41,511 bases of DNA, taken from the NCBI GenBank assembly GCA_903921205.1, contig CAIXPF010000058.1:1-41511 (forward strand), written 5' to 3'. This document shows positions 7,322-14,635 of this stretch, in pieces. Both the position numbers and the translations under genes were made by a program. The notes beneath the pieces were generated by a model. The model did no database searches and was not told where the DNA came from. It worked only from the letters and a program-made list of their open reading frames with translations. This DNA is from an uncultured Acidimicrobiia bacterium (GTDB lineage: Bacteria; Actinomycetota; Acidimicrobiia; Acidimicrobiales; CAIXPF01). The first letter of the stretch is position 1. Every line of letters begins with the position of its first letter.

Positions 7322-8716
7322 ATGCCGTCCGATCCGACCTTCGAGCACCTCACCGCCGGCGGCGTCGACGCCGGAACCGCATCGGCATGGATCGCCGATC
7401 TCCCCGAGGTGACCGGTGACTTCGAACGGGACCGCGACACCTGCGGCGCGTTCTGGTCGGCAGGGGTCGACCTGGTGCACACCCTCGGCGAGCCCGCAGA
7501 ACGCAGCCCCGAGGCGTCGGCCGCGGCCCGGGCCGTGCACGAGCTGAGCCGCCGGGCGAAGCGGGCCTTCCTGGCCGAGCACCGCGCCGCCCTCTACCGG
7601 GCCATGACCGATGACTTCCGCCGTTTCGTGCGGGTCGAGGACGCCATCTACGAGAGCGCCGAACTGGTACCGGGGCTGGTCCCGTCCCGTGCCCTGGTGG
7701 CCGAGGACGAGCCGCGACTGCTCAAGCACAAGGAGGGCTGGGAGTACGACCAGGGCGTGCTGTTGTCGTCGTTGTTCGACTGGGAGCCCTCCGGCCGGCA
7801 CCTGCTGCACGCCATGCTGCTGCCCACCGCCGACGCCCTGGCCCGCCTCGACGCCCACCTCGCCACCGGCCTCACCGTGCTCGACAAGGCCACCGTCGAA
7901 CGTCGCGGCCGGGCCTCGGTGGTGACCCTGCGCAACGAACGGTTCCTCAACGCCGAGGACGACACCACCGTTCCCTCGGTCGAGACCGCCATCGACCTGG
8001 CCCTGCTCGACCCGGCCACGGAGATCTGCGTGCTGCAGGGCACCGCCATCGACCACCCCAAGTACGCCGGTAGGCGGGTGTTCTGCAGCGGGGTCAACCT
8101 GACCCACGTGTACCACGGGCAGCTGTCCTACATCTGGTACCTCAAGAAGGATCTCGGCTTCACCAACAAGTTGCTCTACGGCCTCGCCAAGCCCGACCAG
8201 GACCCCGAGTCCTTCGACGGGGCGATCGAGAAGGCCTGGATCGCGGTCATCGAGAGCTTCGCCATCGGTGGGGGCTGCCAGTACACCCTGGTCTGCGACT
8301 TCGTGCTCGCCGCCGACGATGCCTACTTCACCCTGCCCGCCCGCAAGGAGGGGATCGTCCCCGGCTTCGGGAACCTGCGCCTGCCCCGCCAGGTGGGCGA
8401 ACGGCTGGCCCGCCAGATGATCATGTTCGAGCGCCGGGTCGAGTGCGACAGCCCGGCCGGGTCGCTCATCGTCGACCGGGTGGTGCCAGCGGCGGACATC
8501 CCCGCCGCCATCGAGGAGACCGTCGAGTTCCTCACCGGCTCCGGGGTGGTCAGCACGGCGTCGAACCGGCGCAACCTCCGGGTGGCCACCGAGCCGCTCG
8601 ACCTCAACCGCCGTTACGCCGCCACCTACGCCGAGGAACAGGCCCGCTGCCACTTCTCGCCGGCGTTGATCGACAACCTCGAGAAGTTCTGGAACGCCGA
8701 CCAGCGCCGGCCCTGA
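7322..8716 (+). CDS. DpgC-like cofactor-independent dioxygenase (crotonase fold)
   Basis: A 464-residue protein with the long helical N-terminal region (about 1-190) and C-terminal crotonase domain of DpgC. In glycopeptide antibiotic producers, DpgC turns (3,5-dihydroxyphenyl)acetyl-CoA plus O2 into the arylglyoxylate and free CoA, without metal or cofactor. Diagnostic stretches are RRVFCSGVNL (251-260, first oxyanion loop), FAIGGGCQ (313-320, second loop) and LPARKEGIVPG (338-348), followed by NLRLPRQVGERLARQ. ATG 7322 has AGGAG at 6 nt. No other Dpg genes (DpgA, B, D) are in the window, so a role in dihydroxyphenylglycine synthesis is not supported. The neighbouring arylpyruvate oxidoreductase suggests that arylacetyl-CoA is the substrate. 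Homology is strong; substrate is inferred. Confidence 0.87.
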   Translation: MPSDPTFEHLTAGGVDAGTASAWIADLPEVTGDFERDRDTCGAFWSAGVDLVHTLGEPAERSPEASAAARAVHELSRRAKRAFLAEHRAALYRAMTDDFRRFVRVEDAIYESAELVPGLVPSRALVAEDEPRLLKHKEGWEYDQGVLLSSLFDWEPSGRHLLHAMLLPTADALARLDAHLATGLTVLDKATVERRGRASVVTLRNERFLNAEDDTTVPSVETAIDLALLDPATEICVLQGTAIDHPKYAGRRVFCSGVNLTHVYHGQLSYIWYLKKDLGFTNKLLYGLAKPDQDPESFDGAIEKAWIAVIESFAIGGGCQYTLVCDFVLAADDAYFTLPARKEGIVPGFGNLRLPRQVGERLARQMIMFERRVECDSPAGSLIVDRVVPAADIPAAIEETVEFLTGSGVVSTASNRRNLRVATEPLDLNRRYAATYAEEQARCHFSPALIDNLEKFWNADQRRP

Positions 8717-8718
8717 GC

Positions 8719-8733
8719 ACCCCGGCCCGGGGT
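8719..8733. terminator. GC hairpin between convergent dpgC-like and ferric-reductase-like genes
   Basis: ACCCCG and CGGGGT form a 6-bp stem around a 3-nt loop, directly after the DpgC-like stop and touching the stop of the minus-strand gene. There is no T-run. Confidence 0.4.
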
Positions 8734-9329
8734 CAGAGGCGTGCCGTCGGACCGGGTGCCGTCGGACCGGGTGCCGTCGGACCGGGGGTCACCCGGCTGC
8801 GGGCGGGCCGGCGGTTGGTGAGCCGGTACAGCGTGGCCCACGCCACCGCCACGATCGCGGCCACCGCGGTGACGCGATAGATCAGGGTGCTCCGGTCGCT
8901 GCCGGCGAAGGCGGCGTGCATGCTGGTGAGCCAGAACACGGCGTAACTGCTCAGGTGCACGACCCGCCAGGCGGACCGCGGCAGCCGGCGCATGGCCAGC
9001 GAGGTGACCTGCACCGCCGCCAGCAGCCACGCCGCCACCACGCCGTAGGCGACCGCGCCCGGCTTCCAGTCCGAGGCCAGGGGCACTGCGAGATCGACGA
9101 CGTCGAACTCGACATAGCTGTCGGCGACCAACGCCGTCAGGTGCAACGCCACGAACATGACCGTCAGCCCCCCGAGCCAGGTGTGCAGATCACGCAGCCA
9201 CGCCGGTCGACGACGGCTCGGGAACGCCCGGGTCGACAGCACCACCCCCCAGATCACCGACGCGGTCAGCATCAACCAGGCCACCATCCCTGACGAACGG
9301 GCCAGGTACCACCACAGCTGCGGGTTCAT
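8733..9329 (-). CDS. Ferric-reductase-like transmembrane protein
   Basis: A 198-residue membrane protein with about six helices and the heme-ligand layout of the ferric-reductase-like (YedZ/NOX-type) domain. An N-terminal WWYLARSSG leads helix 1. Histidines occur in LHTWLGG, ALHLTAL, VVHLSSY and SMHAAF, placed to hold two b hemes. No flavin or NAD domain is attached, so it would pass electrons across the membrane to or from partners. The C-terminus carries GPTAP three times from a 15-bp DNA repeat. ATG 9329 overlaps the ApbE stop (TGATG); a GTG at 9332 would give GTGA coupling. It is the last gene of a four-gene operon. Extracytoplasmic flavin-linked electron transfer is the likely role. Confidence 0.85.
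   Translation of the reverse strand: MNPQLWWYLARSSGMVAWLMLTASVIWGVVLSTRAFPSRRRPAWLRDLHTWLGGLTVMFVALHLTALVADSYVEFDVVDLAVPLASDWKPGAVAYGVVAAWLLAAVQVTSLAMRRLPRSAWRVVHLSSYAVFWLTSMHAAFAGSDRSTLIYRVTAVAAIVAVAWATLYRLTNRRPARSRVTPGPTAPGPTAPGPTARL
8741..8785. repeat. 15-bp in-frame tandem repeat x3 (C-terminus of ferric-reductase-like gene)
   Basis: Three perfect 15-bp units encode a Gly/Pro/Thr/Ala pentapeptide repeat at the extreme C-terminus of the minus-strand protein. Confidence 0.85.
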
Positions 9330-10396
9330 CACGACCCGTAACGAGCGCTAGGGGGACGACAGGGGCCGGCCGCAGACGGGTCCAGGCCCAGCGCCGCGGC
9401 GAGATCCTCGGTGGCGAGCGGCGCGCCCCCGCCGGCAGGAAAGGCCAGGCCGGTGAGACCGTGGCCCCGCAGGTGGTCGAGCGCGCCCACCCGCCCCAGC
9501 GACAGGGCTGCGGTGGCGTGGGCCTCGGCCTGCCAACCAGTCGGTGCGATCACCGTCACCGCCGCCAGATCGGTGTCCGACGGGAGGCCCGTGACGGGGT
9601 CGATCTGGTGGTGACGGGCCGCTCCCGCCTGCACCCACCGACGGGACCGGGTACTGGAGGTGGCCACCCCACCACCGTCGACCAGCAACGCGATCGCGGA
9701 ACCGTCGGAACCGTTCGGGCGGCCGGGTAGGCCCGGCAGGCCCGGCGGGCCCGGGGCGAGAAACGGGTCTTCCACCACGATCGTCCAACCCCCGGCCGAG
9801 GGCGCTGCACCGCCCACCGACAGGTCACCACCGATACCCACCAGCACCCCGCCACACCCGGCGTCGAGCAGCCGGCGCACCACCAGGTCCGCGGCGAGGC
9901 CCTTGCCGATTCCGCCGGCATCGAGGGCCACACCCTGCGGCAGCCGGGCGGACCCGACCGCCTCGTCGAGCTGCAGCGCCGCAGGCCACCCACCATCGCC
10001 GATGGCGACCGGGGCGAGCGGCGCACCGGGCCGGGCCGACCGGGCCGATGGAGGCAGCGCGGTGCGACGGTTCGGATCGTGCAGGCTGGCGTCGTACCCG
10101 ATCGCCACCAGATCGGGCAGGACCGCAGGCTCGAAGCGACCCGCCGTCATCCTCCAGGCCTCGGCCATGGTCGCCAACAACACCATCGTGCAGCGGTCGA
10201 CGGCCACCGGCCGGCCCTCGGCACGGTTGAGCCGGCTCAGGTCGCTGTCGGCCAGGAAGCGGCTCCAGTGACGCTCGAGCCGGTCGAGTTCGGCGACCGC
10301 ATCGTCGAGCGTTCGCTGTGCCGGGCCGGGCGGGTCGACCACGATCAGGTGCAGCTCGCTGCCCATCACCCGGCCCCGATGTTCCACGACCGCCAT
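9329..10396 (-). CDS. apbE: FAD:protein FMN transferase (ApbE family)
   Basis: A 355-residue member of the ApbE family, which attaches FMN covalently from FAD to Thr or Ser of target proteins in a Mg-dependent reaction. MGSELHL near residue 11 matches the family's MGT start motif. ALDAGGIGKGLAAD (about 158-171) is the FAD/Mg-binding core, and GIGGDLSVGG follows. Near the C-terminus are DPVTGLPSD and AEAHATAALSLG. A Pro/Gly-rich insert (PGPPGLPGLPGRP) lies after the middle. No signal peptide or lipobox is visible, unlike many proteobacterial ApbE proteins. ATG 10396 is used here; a TTG at 10414 overlaps the upstream stop. No classical FMN_bind target is encoded nearby, so the substrate protein is unknown and may be one of the two upstream gene products. 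Confidence 0.88.
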   Translation of the reverse strand: MAVVEHRGRVMGSELHLIVVDPPGPAQRTLDDAVAELDRLERHWSRFLADSDLSRLNRAEGRPVAVDRCTMVLLATMAEAWRMTAGRFEPAVLPDLVAIGYDASLHDPNRRTALPPSARSARPGAPLAPVAIGDGGWPAALQLDEAVGSARLPQGVALDAGGIGKGLAADLVVRRLLDAGCGGVLVGIGGDLSVGGAAPSAGGWTIVVEDPFLAPGPPGLPGLPGRPNGSDGSAIALLVDGGGVATSSTRSRRWVQAGAARHHQIDPVTGLPSDTDLAAVTVIAPTGWQAEAHATAALSLGRVGALDHLRGHGLTGLAFPAGGGAPLATEDLAAALGLDPSAAGPCRPPSARYGS

Positions 10397-10410
10397 CGTC
10401 GGTACCGGGC

Positions 10411-10896
10411 TCAACGACTGCCGTTGGTCCGCGCCCGCGGCGCAGCGGTTGCGGGAGCGGTGCCGGGCGCCGCTGCCGGCCCCGGCGCGGCGGCCACCTG
10501 GGACGCTGCCGGTTCGGCCGCGACGCGGACCACGGGCTGCGCGGTCAGCGCAATCGGCGGGGCCACCGTCGTGGCCGGGGACGCCGTCGCCATCGAGGTT
10601 GCGACAGCCCCGCCGACCGAACCGGCAGCCGCCGGGGCCGAGCCGACCACGACCGGACCCGCTGCAACGGCCGGACCCGTCGGAGCCACCTCGACCGTCT
10701 CGGTGTCCTGGCGGTTGAGCAAGCCCATGACCGCCACCGAACCGAGCATGGCGGCCATCCCGAACCCGGTCGCCACGATGCGGCCACCCTCTGCGGGGTG
10801 GGGGCGCCCGCGACGCACCGGCCGGGATCCCGGCGGACGGGGTCGTGCCGACCGCACCGACGACGGGCCGCCGCTGCCGATGGAGACGTCAGTCAT
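10411..10896 (-). CDS. Single-pass membrane protein with Ala/Pro/Val-rich exported tail
   Basis: A 161-residue protein of unknown family. A basic, Pro/Arg-rich N-terminus of about 45 residues is followed by one membrane helix (IVATGFGMAAMLGSVAVMG) and about 95 residues of Ala/Pro/Val/Thr-rich low-complexity sequence, which would lie outside the membrane (positive-inside rule). The frame is open to 11016, but ATG 10896 has AAGGGGG upstream at 8 nt and overlaps the previous gene by only 8 bp. It is cotranscribed with the beta-domain gene upstream and apbE downstream. No FMN-binding domain is visible. It could be a stalk or linker between the membrane reductase and an outer redox partner; that role is inference from context. 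Confidence 0.65.
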   Translation of the reverse strand: MTDVSIGSGGPSSVRSARPRPPGSRPVRRGRPHPAEGGRIVATGFGMAAMLGSVAVMGLLNRQDTETVEVAPTGPAVAAGPVVVGSAPAAAGSVGGAVATSMATASPATTVAPPIALTAQPVVRVAAEPAASQVAAAPGPAAAPGTAPATAAPRARTNGSR

Positions 10897-11617
10897 CGTC
10901 ATCGCCCCCTTCGAACCGGCCGCTCCCGCTGCTCCCACTCCCCCGGCTCCCACTCCCATTCCTGTTGCTGACGCTGACGCTGCTGCGGTCGTCACCGCCC
11001 TCGTCGTCGTCGTCATCGGAGGGGAACGATGTCGAGGCCGCAGCAGCCGCGGAGGAAACAGCGGACACGGAGGAAACGGGGACCGGTCCGACTGCGGCGC
11101 GACCCGATGACCCGGTCGCCGAGGACCCGAGCTCGCTCACCGTGGCGCTCACCGTGCCGTCGGGCGTCGCCGAGGCGACGAACTCGAGGGTCCGCACGCC
11201 GTCGGTGAAGGTGATCACCAGCACCGTCGCACTCGACTGGCCGGCGGTCCAACGCCACCCGGAGGCCGGTGTCACCGACTCGAGCCGCAGTCCGGCCGTC
11301 GAGCCGCTCACCGTGACGGTGCCTGCGGCGTCCACGGCGAACTGGCGGGCCCCACCACCGGGAGGGACCGCCGCAGACGTGCCCGCCGGGGACGCACCGG
11401 TAGCCGTCGCCGCCCCGCCCGCTCCGGTGAGTTCGCCTGCTGCGGAGAGCTTGCCGGTCGGGGTGTCCGCAGCGCTGCCGAGGATCCCGACGTTGGCGCC
11501 GACCGCCGCCGCTCCGGCGAGCACCACGACGACCACACTGGCCGCGGTGAGCCACCTCGTCCGTCGGAGCCGACCCGAGGACGGTGCCCCACCTGCGCTG
11601 CCCGCTCCACCTGTCAT
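10889..11617 (-). CDS. Membrane-anchored exported beta-domain protein, paralogue of the lipoprotein at 13854
   Basis: A 242-residue protein with a short cytosolic N-terminus, one membrane helix (about 22-46), a Gly/Ala/Ser linker and a compact predicted beta domain (about 89-162). It ends in a Ser/Gly/Asp-rich acidic tail with DDDDD and a final DDDD. The beta domain aligns without gaps to the lipoprotein encoded at 13854-14525: by hand about 34 of 75 residues are identical, including QF, TVSGS, GW.WT and a final SA..E. Residues 153-159 read DGTVSAT, close to the ApbE flavinylation consensus; the paralogue reads SGSISAR there. The start is ATG 11617, with TACCGT 7 nt upstream and no ribosome site. 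First gene of the apbE operon, divergent from the response regulator. Family not recognised. Confidence 0.72.
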   Translation of the reverse strand: MTGGAGSAGGAPSSGRLRRTRWLTAASVVVVVLAGAAAVGANVGILGSAADTPTGKLSAAGELTGAGGAATATGASPAGTSAAVPPGGGARQFAVDAAGTVTVSGSTAGLRLESVTPASGWRWTAGQSSATVLVITFTDGVRTLEFVASATPDGTVSATVSELGSSATGSSGRAAVGPVPVSSVSAVSSAAAAASTSFPSDDDDDEGGDDRSSVSVSNRNGSGSRGSGSSGSGRFEGGDDDD

Positions 11618-11624
11618 GGATCCA

Positions 11625-11630
11625 ACGGTA
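11625..11630 (-). promoter_or_regulatory. -10 element TACCGT, leaderless promoter of the apbE operon
   Basis: TACCGT on the minus strand ends 7 nt before ATG 11617, so the mRNA would begin at the start codon. The same hexamer precedes the paralogous gene at 14525 at almost the same distance. Confidence 0.6.
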
Positions 11631-11662
11631 GGGGCACGCTCACCAGGGTGACGTGTGCAACA

Positions 11663-11681
11663 GGCAAGGAATTGGCAAAGG
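11663..11681. promoter_or_regulatory. Candidate response-regulator direct-repeat box
   Basis: GGCAA occurs at 11663 and 11674 within AGGCAAGGAATTGGCAAAGG-like sequence, an 11-bp spaced direct repeat, the spacing favoured by OmpR-family dimers. It lies between the divergent response-regulator and apbE-operon starts, about 46-64 bp upstream of the expected apbE-operon start site. Suggestive only. Confidence 0.3.
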
Positions 11682-11730
11682 CTCACCGGCGATGCCGGAC
11701 CGGGCCGATCGGTCGTGGGAGGCTGGTCCG

Positions 11731-12405
11731 GTGCGACTGCTGCTCGTCGAGGACGATCCGTCCATCTCCGTGCCGCTGCGGGCCGGCCTCGAGCGCGAAG
11801 GCTTCACCGTCGAGGTGGTGGCGACCGGCGCCGCGGCCCTCGCCGCTGCACCGGCCGACCTCGTCCTGCTCGACCTGGGGTTGCCCGACATCGAGGGCCC
11901 GGTGGTGTGCCGTCGCCTCCGCGAGGCGGGACCGACCCCGATCATCGTGGTCACCGCACGGGGCGACGAGTTCGACCGGGTGATGCTGCTCGAACTCGGG
12001 GCGGACGACTACGTGGTCAAGCCGTTCGGCTTCCGCGAGCTCGTGGCGCGCATCCGGGCGGTGCTGCGCCGCAGCATCACGGCCGAGCGCGGCGGTTCCA
12101 CCGACATCATCGAGATCGGCGGGCTGCACATCGACCGGCGGGTCCATCGGGTGCACTTCGACGGCGCCGCGGTGACGTTGACCCCCAAGGAGTACGACCT
12201 GCTGCTCTACCTCGCTGCCGACCCCGGCACCGTCCGCAGCCGGGACCAGCTCATGCGTGAGGTGTGGGACGAGCACTGGTGGGGTTCGACCAAGACCCTC
12301 GACGTGCACGTCGCCTCGTTGCGCAAGAAGCTGCGCCCGGAGCTCATCGAGACCGTGCGCTCGGTGGGGTATCGCCTCGCCCCCGAAGCGACCCAGCCAC
12401 GGTGA
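11731..12405 (+). CDS. OmpR-family response regulator
   Basis: A 224-residue two-domain regulator. The receiver domain has the acidic pair Asp8/Asp9, the phosphoacceptor Asp48 (LLDLGLPD), Thr75 and Lys97 (VVKPFG). The C-terminal winged-helix domain carries LTPKEYDLLLYLA, the transactivation loop and the ending SVGYRLAPEA. The start is GTG 11731, with GGGAGG 8 nt upstream; earlier ATG codons in frame lack a ribosome site. The stop overlaps the kinase start (GTGA). It is divergent from the apbE operon. The two paralogous exported-protein genes on either side of the pair are its most obvious targets, inferred from position. Confidence 0.93.
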   Translation: MRLLLVEDDPSISVPLRAGLEREGFTVEVVATGAAALAAAPADLVLLDLGLPDIEGPVVCRRLREAGPTPIIVVTARGDEFDRVMLLELGADDYVVKPFGFRELVARIRAVLRRSITAERGGSTDIIEIGGLHIDRRVHRVHFDGAAVTLTPKEYDLLLYLAADPGTVRSRDQLMREVWDEHWWGSTKTLDVHVASLRKKLRPELIETVRSVGYRLAPEATQPR

Positions 12406-13775
12406 CCCGACGACTGCTGCTGAGCTATCTCACCGTCACCGCAGCGGTCCTGCTGCTGCTGGAGATACCGCTCGGTCTGTTCTACGCCGACCGCGAGGTC
12501 GAGCGCCGCACCGCCGAACTGGACCGCGACGCCGGCGTGATCGCCACCATCTACGAGGACGCCCTCGAACGTGGGGCCGCGCTGGTCGCCGAGCCGGCCG
12601 AACGCTACGAGCAGCGGACCGGGGTCCGCGTCGTCGTGGTCGACCGGGATGGCATCTCCCGGGTCGACACCGCCCAGCCCACCCCGCGCGACTTCTCCAC
12701 CCGGCCGGAGATCGCCGTCGCACTCGGCGGTGACCGCACGGCGGGGACCCGGCCCTCGGAGACGTTGGGAACCGACCTGCTGTACGTGGCCGTGCCGTCG
12801 GCCTCCGGAGGCGTGGTCCACGGCGCGGTGCGCCTCACCCTCGACACCGCCGGGACCGATGCCCAGATCCGCCGGTTCCAGGCCGGTCTGGTGGCCGTGG
12901 CAGTGGTGGTGCTGGCCACCATGGCGCTGATCGGCTGGGTACTGGCCCGTAGCGTGACCCGGCCGGTACGACAGTTGCAGCGGGCGGCCGAGCGCTTTGC
13001 CTCGGGCGATCTGCGCCGGGACGATGACGTGACGGTGGGCGGGCCGCCCGAGCTGCAGGCACTCGCCGCCACCCTGACCACGATGGCCACCCGCCTGGCA
13101 CTGGTCCTCGAGGAGCAACGGTCCTTCGTCGCCGACGCCTCACACCAGCTACGCACCCCGCTGACCGCGCTCCGGCTACGCCTGGAGAACCTGCAGTCCA
13201 CCGTGCCCGAGGCCGGTGCGGCCGAGCTCGACGCCGCCATCGACGAGACCGACCGGTTGGGCCGGCTGGTCGGCGATCTCCTGCAGTTGGCCCGAACAGA
13301 CCAGCTCCCCGAACCGGTCGTGGCCGACCTGGCGGCGATCGCCGGCGAGCGGGCGGACACGTGGAGCGCCGTGGCCGACGCCGCAGCGGTGACCCTCGGG
13401 TGGCGGCCACCCGCGCCGGGCGAGCGGACCGTGGTGCAGGCGGTCGCCGGGGCCGTCGAGCAGATCCTCGACAACGTGATCGACAACGCAGTCGCCGCAT
13501 CGGGCCACGGCGGCACCGTCACGGTCACCGTGCGTGTGGTGCCCGGTCCGCGACCGGTCGAACTGGCCGTCATCGATCACGGTCCCGGCCTGTCCGACGA
13601 CGACAAGCTGCGCGCCCTACGGCGTTTCTGGCGCAACGACGCCGGTCGCGACGGTACCGGCCTGGGTCTGCCCATCGCCGTCGCCCTGGCCGAGGCATCG
13701 GGCGCCACCCTGCGGCTCGCGGACACCCCCGGCGGGGGCCTGACCGTCGTCGTGGCCTTCGCCGCGGCGCGCTGA
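12402..13775 (+). CDS. Membrane sensor histidine kinase
   Basis: A 457-residue kinase that pairs with the preceding regulator. Helix 1 (about 5-28) leads into an extracytoplasmic region of about 135 residues with no known domain. Helix 2 follows (about 165-187), then a HAMP segment beginning SVTRPVRQL. The dimerisation box SFVADASHQLRTPLTAL holds phosphoacceptor His248. The catalytic domain has the N box (ILDNVIDNAVAAS), G1 (VIDHGPGLSDDD), an F box (FWRNDAG) and G2 (GTGLGLPIA). All catalytic motifs are intact. It starts with GTG in a GTGA overlap. The gene converges with the lipoprotein gene, so the system is enclosed by paralogues that might report to, or be controlled by, the sensor. Confidence 0.92.
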   Translation: MTRRLLLSYLTVTAAVLLLLEIPLGLFYADREVERRTAELDRDAGVIATIYEDALERGAALVAEPAERYEQRTGVRVVVVDRDGISRVDTAQPTPRDFSTRPEIAVALGGDRTAGTRPSETLGTDLLYVAVPSASGGVVHGAVRLTLDTAGTDAQIRRFQAGLVAVAVVVLATMALIGWVLARSVTRPVRQLQRAAERFASGDLRRDDDVTVGGPPELQALAATLTTMATRLALVLEEQRSFVADASHQLRTPLTALRLRLENLQSTVPEAGAAELDAAIDETDRLGRLVGDLLQLARTDQLPEPVVADLAAIAGERADTWSAVADAAAVTLGWRPPAPGERTVVQAVAGAVEQILDNVIDNAVAASGHGGTVTVTVRVVPGPRPVELAVIDHGPGLSDDDKLRALRRFWRNDAGRDGTGLGLPIAVALAEASGATLRLADTPGGGLTVVVAFAAAR

Positions 13776-13801
13776 CCGGACCCGCCCGAACAAGGGCTCA
13801 C

Positions 13802-13846
13802 GGCCCGATCGGACCCGGCCCGATCGGCAGCGGCCCGGTCAGCCGG
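13802..13846. repeat. 15-bp degenerate tandem repeat x3 between convergent genes
   Basis: GGCCCGATCGG at 13802 and 13817 and a variant at 13832 give a 15-bp period within the 78-bp gap between the kinase stop and the lipoprotein stop. Confidence 0.6.
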
Positions 13847-13853
13847 TGGTCCC

Positions 13854-14525
13854 CTACTCGGCCGTGGTCGTGGTCTCGCCGCCGCCCGGCTCCTCCTCCG
13901 ACGGGTCGACCGTGGTGGTGGTCGAACCCGGGGCGGTGACGGCGGTGGTGGAGGTGCTCCCCGACGGCACGCGCACCGTGGTGGTGGTCGCCAGGACCGT
14001 GGTCGTGGTCGGCGCCGGGACCGTGGTCGAGGTGGTGGTCGTCGTGATCGACTCCACCAGACGGGCACTGATCGAACCGCTCACCGTGGTCGAGAAGGTC
14101 ATCTCGACGTAGCGGGGCCCGTTGACGAAGCGCACCACCATCGTCCCCGGTGCGTTCTGGGTGCGGGTCCAGGTCCAGCCGTCGGCCGGCTCCACCGCGT
14201 GCAGTTCGACCCCCCACGCCGAGCCGCTGACGGTGATGGTGCCGGCGATCCCGGCACGGAACTGCATGGCTCCGCCGGGCAACGAGGTCGCGGTGTTCTC
14301 CTCACCGGACACGGTGGAGGTCGTCACGCCCGGCGGGACGCTCACCTTCACCACCTGTGCGGCCGGCAGGGTCACCCCGCTCTCGGAGGAACCGCCCCCG
14401 GAGCCGGCACCGATCGAGCTGCCGAGGTCGCAACCGGCCAGTGCTGCGGAGGCGCACAACGTCACCAAGGCCGCGGCGAACAGCTGCCGGCGGCCGCGGC
14501 GCACACGACAGGAGGCGGCGGACAT
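13854..14525 (-). CDS. Exported lipoprotein with beta domain, paralogue of the protein at 10889
   Basis: A 223-residue lipoprotein. A basic N-terminus and hydrophobic helix end in the lipobox LAGC, with Cys32 as the lipidated residue. A Gly/Ser linker leads to a beta domain (about 82-159) with QF, TITVSGS, DGWTWT, VVRF and SISARLVE. This is clearly homologous to the membrane-anchored protein on the other side of the two-component system. The last 60 residues are a Thr-rich low-complexity tail with TTTT runs and a short acidic segment. At the site matching DGTVSAT in the paralogue this protein has SGSISAR, so any flavinylated Thr would be absent. ATG 14525 is preceded by TACCGT at 6 nt. Function unknown; a sensor-accessory or redox-partner role would fit. 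Confidence 0.8.
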   Translation of the reverse strand: MSAASCRVRRGRRQLFAAALVTLCASAALAGCDLGSSIGAGSGGGSSESGVTLPAAQVVKVSVPPGVTTSTVSGEENTATSLPGGAMQFRAGIAGTITVSGSAWGVELHAVEPADGWTWTRTQNAPGTMVVRFVNGPRYVEMTFSTTVSGSISARLVESITTTTTSTTVPAPTTTTVLATTTTVRVPSGSTSTTAVTAPGSTTTTVDPSEEEPGGGETTTTAE

Positions 14526-14531
14526 GGTTCC

Positions 14532-14537
14532 ACGGTA
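14532..14537 (-). promoter_or_regulatory. -10 element TACCGT, leaderless start of the lipoprotein gene
   Basis: TACCGT ends 6 nt before ATG 14525 on the minus strand, the same hexamer and nearly the same spacing as at the paralogue's start. Confidence 0.6.
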
Positions 14538-14622
14538 CGGACCCCTCCCTGCGGAACGGTCCAGGTCAAGGCCCCGACGGGCCGAAATCCCACCGATCGG
14601 GGATGGATCGGCGTCGACCTGG

Positions 14623-14628
14623 CAACAT
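14623..14628 (+). promoter_or_regulatory. -10-like CAACAT before the enoyl-CoA hydratase gene
   Basis: CAACAT ends 7 nt before ATG 14636. The only GGAG is one base from the start codon, too close for normal use, so a leaderless mRNA is likely. Confidence 0.4.
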
Positions 14629-14635
14629 GCGGAGC

